A stretch of DNA of 64,000 nt from contig CM034547.1 in NCBI GenBank assembly GCA_020055645.1, forward strand, positions 12,370,513-12,434,512, in the 5' to 3' direction. Numbering within the stretch: the stretch's first letter is position 1; each line of letters opens with the position of its first letter. The notes below the pieces were generated by a model. That model searched no databases. It worked only from the letters and a program-made list of their open reading frames with translations, and was not told the DNA's origin. This stretch comes from Tomocerus qinae (Eukaryota > Arthropoda > Collembola > Entomobryomorpha > Tomoceridae). The translations under genes were made by a program, and so were the position numbers. Positions 13,454 through 26,600 of the stretch are shown here, piece by piece.

Positions 13454-16400
13454 TGAATAACAGAGTTACATTTTATGAATCAGACAAAATTCGGTTTGTT
13501 TACAGGCTAGTAAATTAGGTACGATACGAACGTGACATAATACATAAATATAGCAGTCAGGGTGTTTACTAACTATTGAATAGAAACTAATTAAAAGAAA
13601 TCGAGAATCGAGAGGCACTTTATCAATAAAAACATAGCAATAACTTTGCGATACGTAAGTATATTACGCAAATTGGCCTTCATAATTAGTTACTCTATTG
13701 TATTAACTAACAACGCATTGTCACTTAGTCACTTTCAGCGTCACTGTCTTTATATTACTACAAAGTATAAGATAGATGAAAAGATAAATATATTTTTTCA
13801 TCAATTGCTATCAATAATAATATACTTCTTAAATTGTGACCCAACACATTTCAGCATTAATTACAACTGTACGGAGTAACATTTTAGATTTTGTTTTGGT
13901 TTTAATGTCTTTACAAAATGTGAATTGTTGTGCTGTGCAGAAAGGTTTGTCCTTGTACTTATAAATTAAAAATATACAACAATGACTTACTAATTCCTAC
14001 TTGTACCATCTACACCTTTATTTGAACCCATTTTGTATTATTGAGGGCTAAGGATTTTTATGTTTCGTCTCTTATCAGTAGTTGAGTTAGTTTAGCCAAG
14101 TACTAAGAACCTAAGATCTACTTGTAATATCCATTTATTTTTCTGCGCAATTATACTTAAAGGATTCTTTACCTCTGTTTAAACTAATAGCTTTTTTAAT
14201 GGATATTACTTAAATTCCAATTTTCTGAAATGAATTTTTGTGCAGTTGATTTACATCACAATTGAATTTAAAACAGTTATTATGCTAAATTGGTAAATGT
14301 AAACTGTGTGCTGAATTGGATTACAGAAAAAGGTATATATCTGTTTATACTTGGTAAGTGTAGCCTGGATTAATGTATGCTTCATTAATTATAAATGGAA
14401 TGTATGGGTACAGTTTACAATTTGACAAGGGTATTTTTTATTAAAATGTCATGCCTTAAATCAAGGTTCATAATATTACTGGAATGGTTTCAGTAGCAGG
14501 TATAATTGTGGGGAGTGTATATATTATAACTTCGCCCTGTTTAAACTCAAAGGAATTAATTCTTATTTAACATTGATAATACTGAATTGTGTTCATGGGA
14601 AAGATGTTCCTTGTCATTAAGTGAGCTGACTAACGATAAGCGAGGTTACAATTTGATATAAACCACCTAACACATGTAACCTATATAAAAAATAATTAAT
14701 ATACGGTTAAATGAGCATGACATCAGAATTGCCTATTAATATATGTACGAAAAATTAGACTGACTTTGCTATCTTGTACTTCGTTAGTCTTGTCCACTGA
14801 TTGTCGTCTCATACTAAAATACTATAATAATTTTTAACCGTACTCATTAACTAAGTTGATAGTCTTTTTGCTTGTTTTTGTTTGACCCTGATGTATTATA
14901 GTTTTGTACAAGGCTATTTTAGGTCAAGTGGGGTTTGGGAAAAGATAATTGGAATGGATTAGTTGCTTGTAGAGTTTGTCTCATCTAATCAGCTCTTTTT
15001 CGTTTGTATGGTTTGATGAAGTATCTGTGTATTGTGCAATAAAATGATTTGTTGGACTATTTGAAAATGAATTGTGAAAAATGAGAGCATAAACAAGATA
15101 AGATAAAAATATGAGGGCTTGGTGGTTGAAGATTAAAAGGACCTAAATTACTAATGGGGAATAAACACTCCTTGACACAGAATTAGAGATAACATGTTTT
15201 TAAGTAATATATCATGTTTATCTGAAAAGGGGTCATCAGAAGTGCGACTTAGAAATGTTGATTGAAGATTTTGCTGGAATTTCAAGGGACAATTGTCAGT
15301 ATTTCGATTGTAATCCAATTACACAGTAGATGACTTTTAAGAGTTTAAAATAGTGACAATTAACATGTAACTCGAATTTATTTATGTACACATGTCTATA
15401 AAAATATATTACTATTATGCAATAGTTCTATGAAACTGCCTAATCCTAAATCGACTTTGATTTTGTTAATGAGAACATTTTTTGTCTCTTTTATTCTGAC
15501 AAATTGATATTACATATTGACATTAATTAAGGTCGAACGTGACTATGTGACATGCCAATGCAATGCCATTTTTAGTCATTATTGTTATTGTTATGTAATT
15601 CATAGCTCAATCAAGTTAATTATATGTGGAATGTTTAAAAATAAATGTTAGCGGATTTATTTGGAGTTAGTTATGGGAAAGTTACTACGTGACGAAATGT
15701 AAAGTACATAATAGTTATACTTAAATGCTTAATAGTGATAGCTGTATGTATAATTAGTGTACAAAAGCTGTGTATACTTACAGGGAAAGCGTATGTGTAT
15801 GTGTGATCTTAACTATCTATGCAAAGATGAAAGTAGAAGAATGGAAGATGAGAGTCGTTTACCATACCAATGCAGCTCTGGTTGTTTAGGTTTAATTATT
15901 ATGTAGTAATTACTTAATGAATTGTAGATTATAATGTTATAATGGCTTTACTAATTAATTATTGACTTGTAGCCACAGATAAGTAGTGCAAATGAAACTT
16001 TAATTTTTGGACAAGGGTTACGTACTAAGTGATTGTTACAGAAAAGAAATGCATTGTCTATAACTTGAGAGGTTAATGACAGAGAAGGGCTTGTTTGTGC
16101 TAAAGAATTTCAATTTTGAACTACATGAGAAAGAATTGCTTATTTATGTACAATTTATTTCATGCTTATTGTTTCGAGACTTGATTATTATGTAAATATA
16201 TAAGTGTGCGTGACTGTACCGTCTTGCATTTCACGATTGATTGTTTAAGAGTGTAAAATCCAGAAAAATAGCAAAATAGAGCTAAAAATTAGATAACAAT
16301 ACCAATATACATTTTGGTTGATATTTTTAATTTTTGATTACCATTTCGTGTATTAATATGATATTTTCCAACTATAAAAGACAAGATACGACGGAGAAAT

Positions 16401-16773
16401 TGGATAAGAATGAAATTATGATTAAATACGTGTTTACTACATGGGAATTTACTATGTAGAATATGTTCTGGTTTTCATTCGACAACTTTGGATGTAAACT
16501 TACAAACATAAATTATCCAAGTTTAGTTTATTCCATGATTTGTCTAACGATAAGACTTAATATTATATAACATTGCATAATATCACGAATACAATATCTA
16601 AAGTTGGGTGCTAATGATGGTATTGGATTATTTAGTCACCTTATGTCACCTAGCTGTATGGTATTATTCTTTTCATGTATCCATATTATGTTATTGTACT
16701 CTACTACATAATGTCTAAAAATTTGGTTATGTTTGAAAAGTGATACATTCTTCGTACAATTTTATAATACTTA

Positions 16774-16779
16774 AATAAA
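16774..16779 (+). terminator. candidate poly(A) signal of the zinc-finger gene
   Basis: AATAAA in an AT-rich setting, 3.3 kb after the stop codon. It is about 50 bases from an opposite-strand AATAAA that would serve the convergent BTB gene. Earlier AATAAA motifs could be used instead. Confidence 0.25.
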
Positions 16780-16824
16780 AGTGCAATTGACTTAATACAT
16801 TTAATAACTTTTTTTGATCTCATT

Positions 16825-16830
16825 TTTATT
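16825..16830 (-). terminator. candidate poly(A) signal of the BTB gene
   Basis: AATAAA on the minus strand about 340 bases beyond the BTB gene stop codon, a normal distance for a 3' UTR. Confidence 0.35.
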
Positions 16831-17170
16831 TTAATTCAATAGCCGATCATATTCATATGTCACGTCAATTCAAATACATGCCTGAATTCATTAGTTTTTA
16901 CTTAAGAAACATATTGATCATTACATTTAGGTATTTGTGGTAACTCTGTCCCATTTAATTTTTACTTAGCTAAGAGCATCAAAATTCAACGCACGTTTCT
17001 CAAAACAAAATTCCCGTCAATTTCAATAAACACTAAAAGCTTTTCCAGGTTTACCATCAAATATTCATCGAATGAGAAACTGGTCAAAAACAAACAGTGC
17101 AATGTAATGTCATAAAAATGTATGTAAAATTATGGCGAGTAGAAAAATACTTATGAATTATATAACTACC

Positions 17171-19895
17171 TTAATGTCGCTTTGGAACCACTTTCTTCTT
17201 TCCTGGAACAGAAAGTCCACGTCTGGTTTTCATGATGTACGTGGCTTTTGGCTGTTGGCCAAAAGTAGGTCGTTTCGTAGAAAAGCTTTTGCAGCTATGT
17301 CTCATATAGAACACTTGACTTGTAAACTTACTTCGACAATAACTGCAGAGCCATTTATATTTGGAGGATGTCAGTGGCTGAGTGTTGATATTCGTATCTG
17401 TAGATATAGTAGCTGGAAATGGATTTGCACAACTAAGATTCTGCTCCTTAACTACCTGTTGCGCACACAGTGAAGATGTTTTCCGCTTTTTTCGCTTTGG
17501 GGCAGTTGTTCGGTTTATCATTTCGATTGCATCATCGGTCCCGGGTATTAATAATCTAGGTGTATTTGCTAAAATCATCAGTCGTTGGCCTAGCTCATTA
17601 TTAGATAAATCTTTTTCTGGCGTCAATGCTCCTACTGTTGATACTTCTTGTCGTAAACTGCAACCCTGTTTATTTTCCATGGGAGAACTAGTCAGATTTT
17701 GCTCTTGTTGAGTTTCAGGAGCTTTATTTTCGTCTTCTTTTGGGGTCAGTGTATAGAATCCTTTAGAATCCATGTCTTTGAATACAAGGCGCTTACGAAC
17801 ATCCAGGTGACCTGCGTTTGCTACTTTTTCTTCTGGATTTTCAGGCGTTTTTAATGGACCAAGATATTTTTCAGCTGGTTTACTACTATTTATAGGGCTT
17901 TTATGCTGGATATTTTTATCTACTATCTTTACTTTTTTAGGTATAACGAATTTCGGTGTTTTGTTTTCACATTCCTTGGATGTTATTAATGGAAGAGTTG
18001 TATTCATAATGTCTAATGGTGTGTTGACTGATGTGTCCGGTTTATTTCCCCCCTTAACTTTATGGTTTTCTTGTTGCAGTTCTACTGTTATTGACGGAGA
18101 GACTTTAGACATAATATGGGCTGCGGCCAAGGCTGTGGCAATCATTTCCGTGGTACAATTTTTTGGAGTCAAGATACTTTTATTAGTTTTTGTATTTAAT
18201 GTTTTGCCATTTTTTGGTAACGGGAGAGTATCATTGAAGTTTGTTGTTTTGGTGGTTGTGTTTCTTACCGATTTTCTACCTTCCACTCTCTTCCTTTTAG
18301 CTCGGATTGGCAAGTGGGGTTTTTGGGGGTTTTGGGATGCCTCTTCGGATGATTTACCTTCCACATTTGCATTTGTAATTTCTTTCAGTTTTGTCTCAGC
18401 TTCCTATACTCAAAATGTATACACTAACTATATCCTAACTTCTTTCCTTCTAGTAAATTTTGTGCATAAAGCGGAAAAGGTTTATTTATGGAATGATTTC
18501 AACGGGAATTTATTATTTACCTTTTTGCATTTATGTACATGAGAAAGAAAGGCGGACATGTTGCTTCCACTTCTGCTGTAATGACATCCATTGCATTTTA
18601 TAGGATTCTTGCAGTAATCCTGTCCTGGAACCACTTTATGGACTGCTTGAAAGTGGTCAACCAATTCTACAATTATGTTACATATAAATTAAGGTGTTGA
18701 TCAAAAATGGCTGTAGGTCCTGACAAAATATAAAACTTACGCATTACAGAATTAGTCTCTTGTCCACAAACAAAGCATCTAATTTCTTCAGGACAAATTG
18801 CAATCTTTTTTTGACTTGCATGCTGTGTAGGGCGGATTTCTGGGCTACATACATGGAAATAAATATTTTAGAATAAGCAAGTAATCTGTAATAATATTCC
18901 ATGCTATAAGGATTTAAGGTGAGCACAGGCACATATCAGGACTTGATTTTTGGAAAATGAAATCACTGAATTACCTAGTTTTACAGATAATTTCGTTAGC
19001 TTTAGGAGATGGCGATTGACATTCAATTTTTACAATAACAGGATGACATTCTTCTTCGTGTTTGTTAAAATCTGTCACATCCGTGAAAATACACGAACAA
19101 TGTAAACATGGATAACCAACATTTTTAAAGTATGAAATGCTTTCAATATTTTTTGCCTCCAGCTCCCAGCTTACATCTAATAACAATGCAATGATCTGTT
19201 TTTTTAATTCTGTCTGTATCTACAGGGTGTTCACGCAATATGAAAATTTTTTTACATGTTTTCAAAGCATTTAAAAACTGAATCTGTTTCGCGGACACCC
19301 TGTAGTGCAATCCTTTATACATTTTTCATCGATTATCAGAATTATTTTTACATTTTATGTCGCCATTGCCATATATAAAGATTTCCTTCTCAGTGTTGGA
19401 GAGACTACAGCATCTTGTGGCTCGAACTCGTTTCTGGGCTAATATCCGAAATAAATTGTTGCGTTCGTTATAAGGAACTCCCCAATTAAGTTTCTCTTCT
19501 GAAAGTTTAAATATTTTCACCAATTCGTCCAAAATTGTCCAGTTGTTAACTAGAAGAATCTCTCCTGTGTAAGCTAGTAACATTATCTTAGCCGTTTCTT
19601 CTAATGTGTAATTTACTATCCAAACAGCCATAGATCTCTAGACATTTGAAATATTAGTTGAGTGTAGGTCTGCATTTACATTATTTTCGGTGAGAATTTA
19701 TAAACTTACGCTATTCTTTTCCTCCCATTCGATTTCCGAACACATAGCAAACACAATTTTATGAGCCAAAAAGTAACCATCGACACATTTGATTTTCAAA
19801 TCAGCAAAACTTTTCCCATCCTCTGCCAGCTGGAATTTTAAAAGCTCTTCTTTCCATATTGTCTTGCAAACTAATGTTTGGCTTTTTTTATTCAT
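17171..19895 (-). CDS. BTB domain zinc-finger protein (718 aa)
   Basis: Six coding exons in transcription order: 19895-19710, 19637-19352, 19176-18975, 18844-18741, 18666-18521 and 18403-17171, total 2157 nt with consistent phases. The exon 2/3 junction is the least certain (donor GTAAAA; an acceptor 21 bases upstream at AACAG does not keep phase with this donor). The N-terminus has a BTB/POZ pattern: FADLKIKCVDGYFLAHK at about residues 30-46, then the helical part VWIVNYTLEETAKIM and LLAYTGEILL. Fingers follow at about 181-202 (C-x2-C-x12-H), 248-269 (C-x2-C-x12-H-x4-H), 284-306 (C-x2-C, HVHKC) and, after a 350-residue basic low-complexity linker, a last one at 661-679 (C-x2-C-x12-H-x-C). 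Several fingers end in Cys instead of His. It is probably a nuclear transcription regulator that dimerises through BTB. No specific orthologue is recognised. Confidence 0.8.
19221..19304. mobile_element. 84-bp TA-flanked inverted-repeat element in a BTB intron
   Basis: The segment starts TACAGGGTGT and ends ACACCCTGTA, so short inverted termini CAGGGTGT/ACACCCTG are flanked by TA on both sides, as expected for a tiny derivative of a TA-targeting (Tc1/mariner-type) transposon. The same terminus is used by the 1.05 kb foldback element at 41131-42185. It lies in the intron between BTB coding exons 2 and 3. Confidence 0.6.
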
Positions 19896-21837
19896 TCTTA
19901 TAATGCCGCTATACTAACTAAAAGTATTTTTAGTTTGTTTTGAAAAATATAACTGTCATTTCGTAATTATAAGTCAGAAACCGCCATCTAGGAAGCAGTC
20001 TACGATTGGTACGGAGTCCCGACTCGTAAACACTTCCAGATTATGTTAAACTCAGTATTGCTTACTGTCCCACATTGTCATTGTATAGACTATTGAGACT
20101 ATCAATGAATTGTATGCAAAAACGAGTACATTTCAACCGAGGGAAGTAAACCAGCAGACCATCATGTACTTGATGTAAGCACTATATGACATATTCCAGA
20201 AGTTCATTCTTACCATTGCAATTAGCATTTCTTCTTCTACAATCCCATTCATGAACATAATATAAAGTTGAATCTCAATTGTATATATTAGTAAATTAGT
20301 ATTTGATAATTATAGGAGCTAGACAATTTGTAGTGGAGTTATTTGTAAAGCTATACATTACACAAATCAAGTATATTCTCTAAAATATTGAAGAGTTATT
20401 TGCTTAAGTGATTTAACCTATATAGTTTCAGTTCAGGTGAAACTCAATATTATGAAGACATCCAACAACCTAAACACATTAGATTTTAAATAGGAATATT
20501 AAGTACATTGTTCTTAGACAGAAAGGGAGTTTCCTAATTAAGTAAAGCCAGTAAAGGGGTAGTAGTGGTTTTAGTTTTAAATGCATGACTAACTGGCAGC
20601 TTCTGGAAAATAATATCAATAATTGATCGAAAAGTTTAAATAAAAAATGATGCAGAATAATTAATTGTTTTTAGTTGAAAGGAAATTGGAAAACGCCTTT
20701 CCTATGTTGGTTTGTTATTGTGGGAAAGAAAAGAGGTGGATCTTCGTATTTGATCAGTTTACAAGGAATAAATACCTATTAAATCAACATTTGGAAATTA
20801 AGTGGATTATACCATAATATTTTCTCCATTTCTGTTTTCCTTAACATAAATAATAATAATAATGTTGAAAATTAGTTTTTCCTACATCTGGGAAATCCTT
20901 GTACATTCAAGCCCCGGCATAGTAAACTTTGGACCCGTGTTGAATATTTCAATTTTCATTGTGCAAAATTAGTAATACCTGACACGTATTCTGAGTTACA
21001 TATTTTAATAGGATGGTGTGAATTATGGATCAGGAAAAACCAAAATTATGCGACCGAAATATATTCACAGAGTTCTCTTGAGTTTATTGTTTTCGTTGAA
21101 CGTTTCTACTAACATTTATTAGAATCAGACAGTTTCCTCAAACACATGACACACCTAAAATGAATATATTAAGATATTTTTTTTAAATCCAATTACCCAA
21201 TGCAGCAAATCAATAAATCAATTCATTTTCATCGTGTCATGATGATAACATGAGAACAATCAGGGTATACTTTTCTTGCTTGCCAAATTCCTGTCTATAA
21301 ATATCTTACGTATATTTTTATTTAGAAAATTACATTCTCCCGTCTTTAACCATTTTAACGGAGAGATTATAAATATTATCATGTTATGCTATAATAATAA
21401 TACTCAACACCCTAATGACGCAATCCGAATGCCAGAGGGGAATTCGAATAACTAACTTACTATAAATAAATGTCATACATTATTCATTATTGATAAATAT
21501 CTGTATAATATAGCATCTAATTTCTGTCAGACTATTGGAATAAATAAATAAATAATGGAACAAAGTACTGAAGGAGAAAATGTTAAAACACTTACAATTT
21601 AAAAAACCTTACACTTTAAGTTTGGTTTTAAATTGAAAACGTTTTGATTTCTAACTCTTACCAGACTGTACTTGAGTATTTCTTTTAAATCGCTGCGCTA
21701 TGTAATTTGAATTTTTATTGCAGACCCTTATATGAAAAGGTTCGAAAATTAATTTTACACATCTTTTGTAATTAACTAATATTATTATTATGTATATAAG
21801 TTATGAAGAATATTTAAACATAAACACATTGGATGAA
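19896..21837. other. intergenic, nothing recognised
   Basis: 1.9 kb of AT-rich sequence upstream of the BTB gene and downstream of the first CAP gene. No open frame with coding character, RNA gene or clear transposon is seen. A short AATA run lies near 21541-21555. The promoter of the BTB gene should lie in the first few hundred bases but shows no clear core element. Confidence 0.4.
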
Positions 21838-21843
21838 TTTATT
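21838..21843 (-). terminator. poly(A) signal of CAP gene 1
   Basis: Minus-strand AATAAA 44 bases past the stop codon. The second CAP gene has one at the matching place. Confidence 0.6.
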
Positions 21844-21886
21844 TAGATCGTATGATATCTTGACAATCTGTACAGAAGAAAAGCTT

Positions 21887-22450
21887 TTATGGTCTTAGGA
21901 CATTTTGAGGGAACTGTCCTTGAAAATTTCCAGGGGGGTCATAGCTGGCACAAACAATTGTACCACTTGGGGCACGACCGACGGCAATTCCTACATTCTT
22001 GGAGTTTTTCCAAACGACTTGTGTAAAATGGCCAGTTCCCATTGTAAAGCCAGGATTATTGTAGTCGTATTTCGAAACCTCATTGTACCACGCGTTGATG
22101 GCGTCAGTTACGACTTGTGAATCGCTTACTGTTTTCGAACTGGTCTTGTACAAATTCTCACCATACGGTCCACCGCTATGTTTGAAACTGTCGCTACTGG
22201 CAAGGTTATTAACCCAATTCTGAGCGTATGCATCCAGCTAAAAAGTCAAATATTTAAAAATAAAAAATTTTGAAATAAAAAATGCATCAAATTATTTGTA
22301 GCTTACTGTACTACTTTGGGCTAAGGGAGGGGAGTGGTGAGTGGTCCTGAATCTATTATGAGTGTTTGCAGAATCTTCTCTAAAACCAGCAGTGGCACAA
22401 CTAAATACCACAGCAAGATAAATTGCCGAAACGCAAAAATTAGATTGCAT
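21887..22450 (-). CDS. secreted CAP-superfamily protein 1 (GAPR-1-like, 164 aa)
   Basis: Two exons, 22450-22307 and 22237-21887, joined in phase 0 at GTAAGC/TTTTTAG, 495 nt. A signal peptide of about 20 residues (ending CATAG) precedes a single small CAP domain. The expected family landmarks are present: HNRFR near residue 31, GENLY (Glu75), WYNEV (Glu101), GHFTQVVWK (His118) and YDPPGNF near the C-terminus. His68, Glu75, Glu101 and His118 match the four metal/lipid-site residues of the family. Length and order resemble Golgi-associated PR-1-like proteins more than long venom-allergen forms, but the signal peptide suggests secretion. CAP proteins bind sterols or lipids in several lineages; the ligand here is unknown. 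A near copy lies 8.9 kb downstream in the window. Confidence 0.9.
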
Positions 22451-22498
22451 TTTATCGATGTGAAGAATTTCAAGAAACGAAGAAATGCAGAGAGATGG

Positions 22499-22534
22499 AC
22501 TGAATAATAACTTTACAAACGGCAGCTTTTTATA
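22499..22534 (-). promoter_or_regulatory. TATA box and initiator of CAP gene 1
   Basis: On the minus strand TATAAA (22534-22529) is followed after about 33 bases by TCAGT (22503-22499), the usual arthropod initiator. The start codon is about 50 bases further. The CAP gene 2 copy keeps the same two elements. Confidence 0.65.
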
Positions 22535-22932
22535 CGATAATTATCAGCAATATTTAATCGCAATAGTTAAAATGAAATCATCATTTCACAGAATTCTTTA
22601 AGGCATCTGCAAACTGTATACATCTGTCATTTCAATTTATTGTGTAATCAATAATAAATATTTACTGTCGAGGCATTATTGTGGTCTATATGGATAGAAA
22701 TGATACACAGGAAAAATTGCAGGAATCATTTACCCACAAATGTCGATGAAATCGTTTTTAGAACCGTGTATACACGTTTAAGCCAGATTAAAAACACGCT
22801 TCGGAATTGTTCCATCATCATAATAGAGCCATTAGAAGATGTAAAATACTCTGGGTGTGGTAAGGCCATATTTTAAATTGTCAAACTTAATGATCCTAGT
22901 TGCCATTTTCAGGATATACTTATACTTGGGGA

Positions 22933-23097
22933 CAAGGACGTATTTAGGGGGGGTGCTAGGGTGCTTAAGCACCCCCTAAATTTCCCAAAAACACACTAGA
23001 TAATTCTCAAAAGTTGATAAAAAGTAGTTTTATACATAAGAAAATTCTGCTGGTATATTTAAGCACCCCCTTAATTTGATTTCTGGATACGCCCTTG
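22933..23097. mobile_element. 165-bp non-autonomous hAT-type element (copy 1)
   Basis: The termini are CAAGGACGTA and the inverted TACGCCCTTG. The flanks carry the perfect 8-bp duplication CTTGGGGA (22925-22932 and 23098-23105). An 8-bp target duplication with CA-x-GG-type termini points to the hAT superfamily. The interior has two G/C-run arms (GGGGGGTGC and GCACCCCC). The duplicated CAP block at 31530-31560 lacks the insert, so it is a true insertion. No coding capacity. Confidence 0.85.
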
Positions 23098-23640
23098 CTT
23101 GGGGAATATTATGCCAAAAAATCTGAATGTGCAAAGTACAAACTCATTTCCAACAAACTTAATACTATTACAATAAAGAATGACAAATTCCTGGCATCAT
23201 CGGATGTACAGATTGTTGTGCTTATATAATTTCTCATTTTAAATTACCGCAAAACCTCCTGCCTGCTGGTACCCTCTTTAATTTTGGCAATAATTCCTCC
23301 CTAATCATAAACAGCAAGTAAATATTTTATAGCCATTCCTAACCCTGCAAAGTAAATTAAAAATAGTCCAATGTTATAAATTGACAGATGTGCGTATGAT
23401 ATTTTACTATTGATTTATTGTTTTCGATGGCATTGGTTCGTGAAAGGGGGAGATTCCATGAGCTGACCTCAGTGGTTTATATAAATAGATTTTGTAAACC
23501 AACTATTTCGAGTTTCTGACATATTCATACAATAAATACGTAATGCTATTATTTCAAAGCTTTTAAAAGAACTCTATATTAATTCGAACCAAGTATTTAT
23601 AGAACAGGAATAAAGTAAAATGTTTTAGTAGCTATTTTTG

Positions 23641-26600
23641 TAGTTTCTGCTATAGCATGTAGAAACACGGTCGTCTCAAGGCTAGTGACTGAAATTATGA
23701 ATTCATTAGTTCTAACCTTTAAAAGTAATAATTTAATCTATTTAGGTTGCAGAATTGTTTAACTTATTAAAAAGTTTAGTCTAGTTGCTTTAAACTTATA
23801 AGCTAGTGCATAACAAATATACACATTAAATTATAATAGTGCTATAAAAGCTGCATATAAGACTGTGTAAAATGTCCCAACAGTAAGTATGTAATATATG
23901 TATAGTAGATATACCTACTTATACTTAGTAGCAAGTAATGAAATTAAATTGGCAATCTTGGCCTAAATATGAACGCACCATTACTGCTCCATTAATGTAT
24001 GCATACGATGATTAAGTGCAATAGGATTCCTCTTAGCAAAAACAAAACAAACACTCACTATGCGATTCGTAATCAGAATTATCAGTTGTTTATACATCTT
24101 TATGACAATAACAAGAGTATTAACATTCAGAAAAACGTGGAATGCATTTAGGAACTGCGTTTAACCTTCCTTCGTAGTTTGACCTAAATAATTAAAAATA
24201 ATTGGCGGCAATGATTTCCTTAATTATTATATCTTTTTTGCAAACAGACTGATCACTTCTTAGTAATCAGTATCATCATCTTATGAAAAATTGCTGTGAC
24301 TGTAGCTGATTACTGACAAAACCCTTTTTAGCAAAATTGGCCTTCGTATTATAGATTCGGAAATTACTGCATTTACTGAATTTACTCTAAATTAATTATT
24401 TGGGTTCTATGTAAGGTAAATTGCATTTAGTTTCGTGGAACGTGCAACTATAGAGCTATATCAATAATGTTTATGCAATTGAGCAGAATTTATTAGTAGC
24501 CATTCCTGAGTTATGAGGATATTGAAAAATATTTTCAGTCTACATGTGTAATTAACTGTAGTAAGTTAAATTATGTCGAAATTAAGGGTAGGTAGGTAGT
24601 AAAATGCACGCGTTCATGTATCCTCCTTGAAGTATTAAATGGTGTTACAATAATTTATAAAGTAGCTGTTCAGTTGGCTCCGGCTATTATGTGTGGGCAC
24701 TAATGTGCAATATTTTTGCATTATGGGGTAATTATAAAGGGGTAATAGTAGTGTATATAGCAATGTATACGTGTTATGTTATCTATATGTATACGATAAG
24801 GTTATACAATACGTAGTATATGAAGTAAACAATTAAATAGCTGCCTTTCCATTGAAGCATCTTCAAGATAACATTTTGACGTAATAAAACAAATGAGGTA
24901 TGTATTAAACGTGGTAAGCAAATGCATATCAAGAGTCGTAATAGTATATCTTGGTAATAGACATCATTAAATGTGCATAAGTGAACAAAGCAGAGTGTTC
25001 TCAATTTTTTCTCTCCTTTTATACATAGCGTCGGGAAACTTTATGTTGTAGGCTCGTTGTACATATCTAGTGGCAATATCAACATGAAATTGCATTCGGG
25101 AGAAAAGAAAAAAGATTTTCGCATTGACTTCATTTCAGTTTAATCTGAATCTCATGATCTCAATATTAATTGAGTGAGGTAAAGGAGGATGAGCAATTCT
25201 GCGGTTTCATTTTTCTTCATCATAAAAACTTTGCACGCAATTCTTCTCTACTCTTCTTTGCCATTAATGTCTTGTGCTAAATGGTCCTTGTCTAATTTCT
25301 ATCTGCGTTAACTACAATCGTATAACTAATAGTATTAAATGGGATTAACACTTTTATAGATACAAATATTTATAAACAAGTGCAGTAATTGCAAAAACGC
25401 ACTTGCATTATTTTGAGATAGATAATCATGTATGTTCTGTATACCTACTTTTAGCCACTTATCTTTCAGTCATTTACATTTGTAAATAAACAAGAAAATT
25501 ATGCGTAGTTATACAACATTCTCATTATACCTACTTAAAATTATGGTTACCATAATTCTCTGACCTCTAACTAATCCAAATACAAGGATATCGTTTATAC
25601 CACTTATTTAAATGGGATTTTTGAACCTGCACAACTTCTAAGCCCAAACCTTAAATAAATATTGCTATCCGGATGAATAATAGCATGTGGGAATTGGAAA
25701 AATTCGCAAACTTTATACAGGAATATATTTAAAATTGCGTAATTGCGAATTACAATTTCATCGTATATTGCCTTTTACCTCAAGGTATCAAAGTTTAACC
25801 TTATGGCACAATTAGTTTAACTATTAGTTTACAAAGTAAGGAGTAAGTGATGGTCACAAGTCACGGGATGCAATTTCTTGCAATTTACGCTGAATTGTTT
25901 CTTCCATGTAATACCATGTAAATCATGTAATACACTCTAATAACAATAAATAAACTTAAAGAATGCTGTAAATCTCCGCCATCACGCTAAGTTTATCAAA
26001 AAACGCCGACTACATTTATCACATCCTATTTGTTTCACATTTGTTCTGTTCTGTTTGTGTAGACCTTTTATGTAAAATGTATTCAAGTTAAAGCAAGTAG
26101 CTATTAGCATTTTTAAATTGAATACAAAAGAATCAACTGCCGTAGTTGGATTAAATAGGAATTTGCTTAATTCTCTGTATTAGACTAAATGGTCTCCGTT
26201 ACGTAATTGTGATCTGTCAGCAAAAACAATGAAAGCGCACAAAAAAGTTGGTTGAGACGTGAGGAATTGAGTTAAATTCAAGTCGTCGTCACACAGAAAA
26301 TAGAAATTACCGCATAACATCCTTTTTATCTGTACCCTATATAGAATTGCTCTACTATTATATGCTTTGTGAACTGTCGGTATAGTTATTTATGTAAATC
26401 TCCATATGTAACATACTTAGACACAATCTAAATCTACATACAGCCCACAATAACTCACTATAAGCCATATTTGTGATTTAAGACAATTGCAAATCTTGGC
26501 GAATAATTTAATACTGTGTCAACAGTTCAGACGTATTTATATGTTTATACAATGAATGTAGATCAAAACGAATCAGGAGTTGATCTCGGCGTGAAGCAAA

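Larger units (their letters stand above)
13454..17170. other. long convergent 3' region between two zinc-finger genes
   Basis: 3.7 kb of AT-rich sequence between the stop codons of the + strand zinc-finger gene and the - strand BTB gene. No supported coding region. It probably holds the 3' UTRs of both genes. Candidate AATAAA signals on the + strand occur near 13625, 15040 and 16774, and a reverse-strand AATAAA lies at 16825-16830. Confidence 0.4.
21838..23640. repeat. segmental duplication, copy A (CAP gene 1 and upstream DNA)
   Basis: The block from the 3' end of CAP gene 1 to about 1.2 kb upstream of its start is similar to 30683-32050. Outside the gene, clear shared blocks are TTATTGTTTTCGAT, TTTCGAGTTTCTGA and ATTATTTCAAAGCTTTT, in the same order and orientation. 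Copy A additionally contains the 165-bp element at 22933-23097. Confidence 0.8.

Noticed and set aside
17382..18542. Long + strand frames opposite the BTB gene
   Set aside because: Shadows of the minus-strand coding exon, whose zinc fingers and splice phases are consistent.
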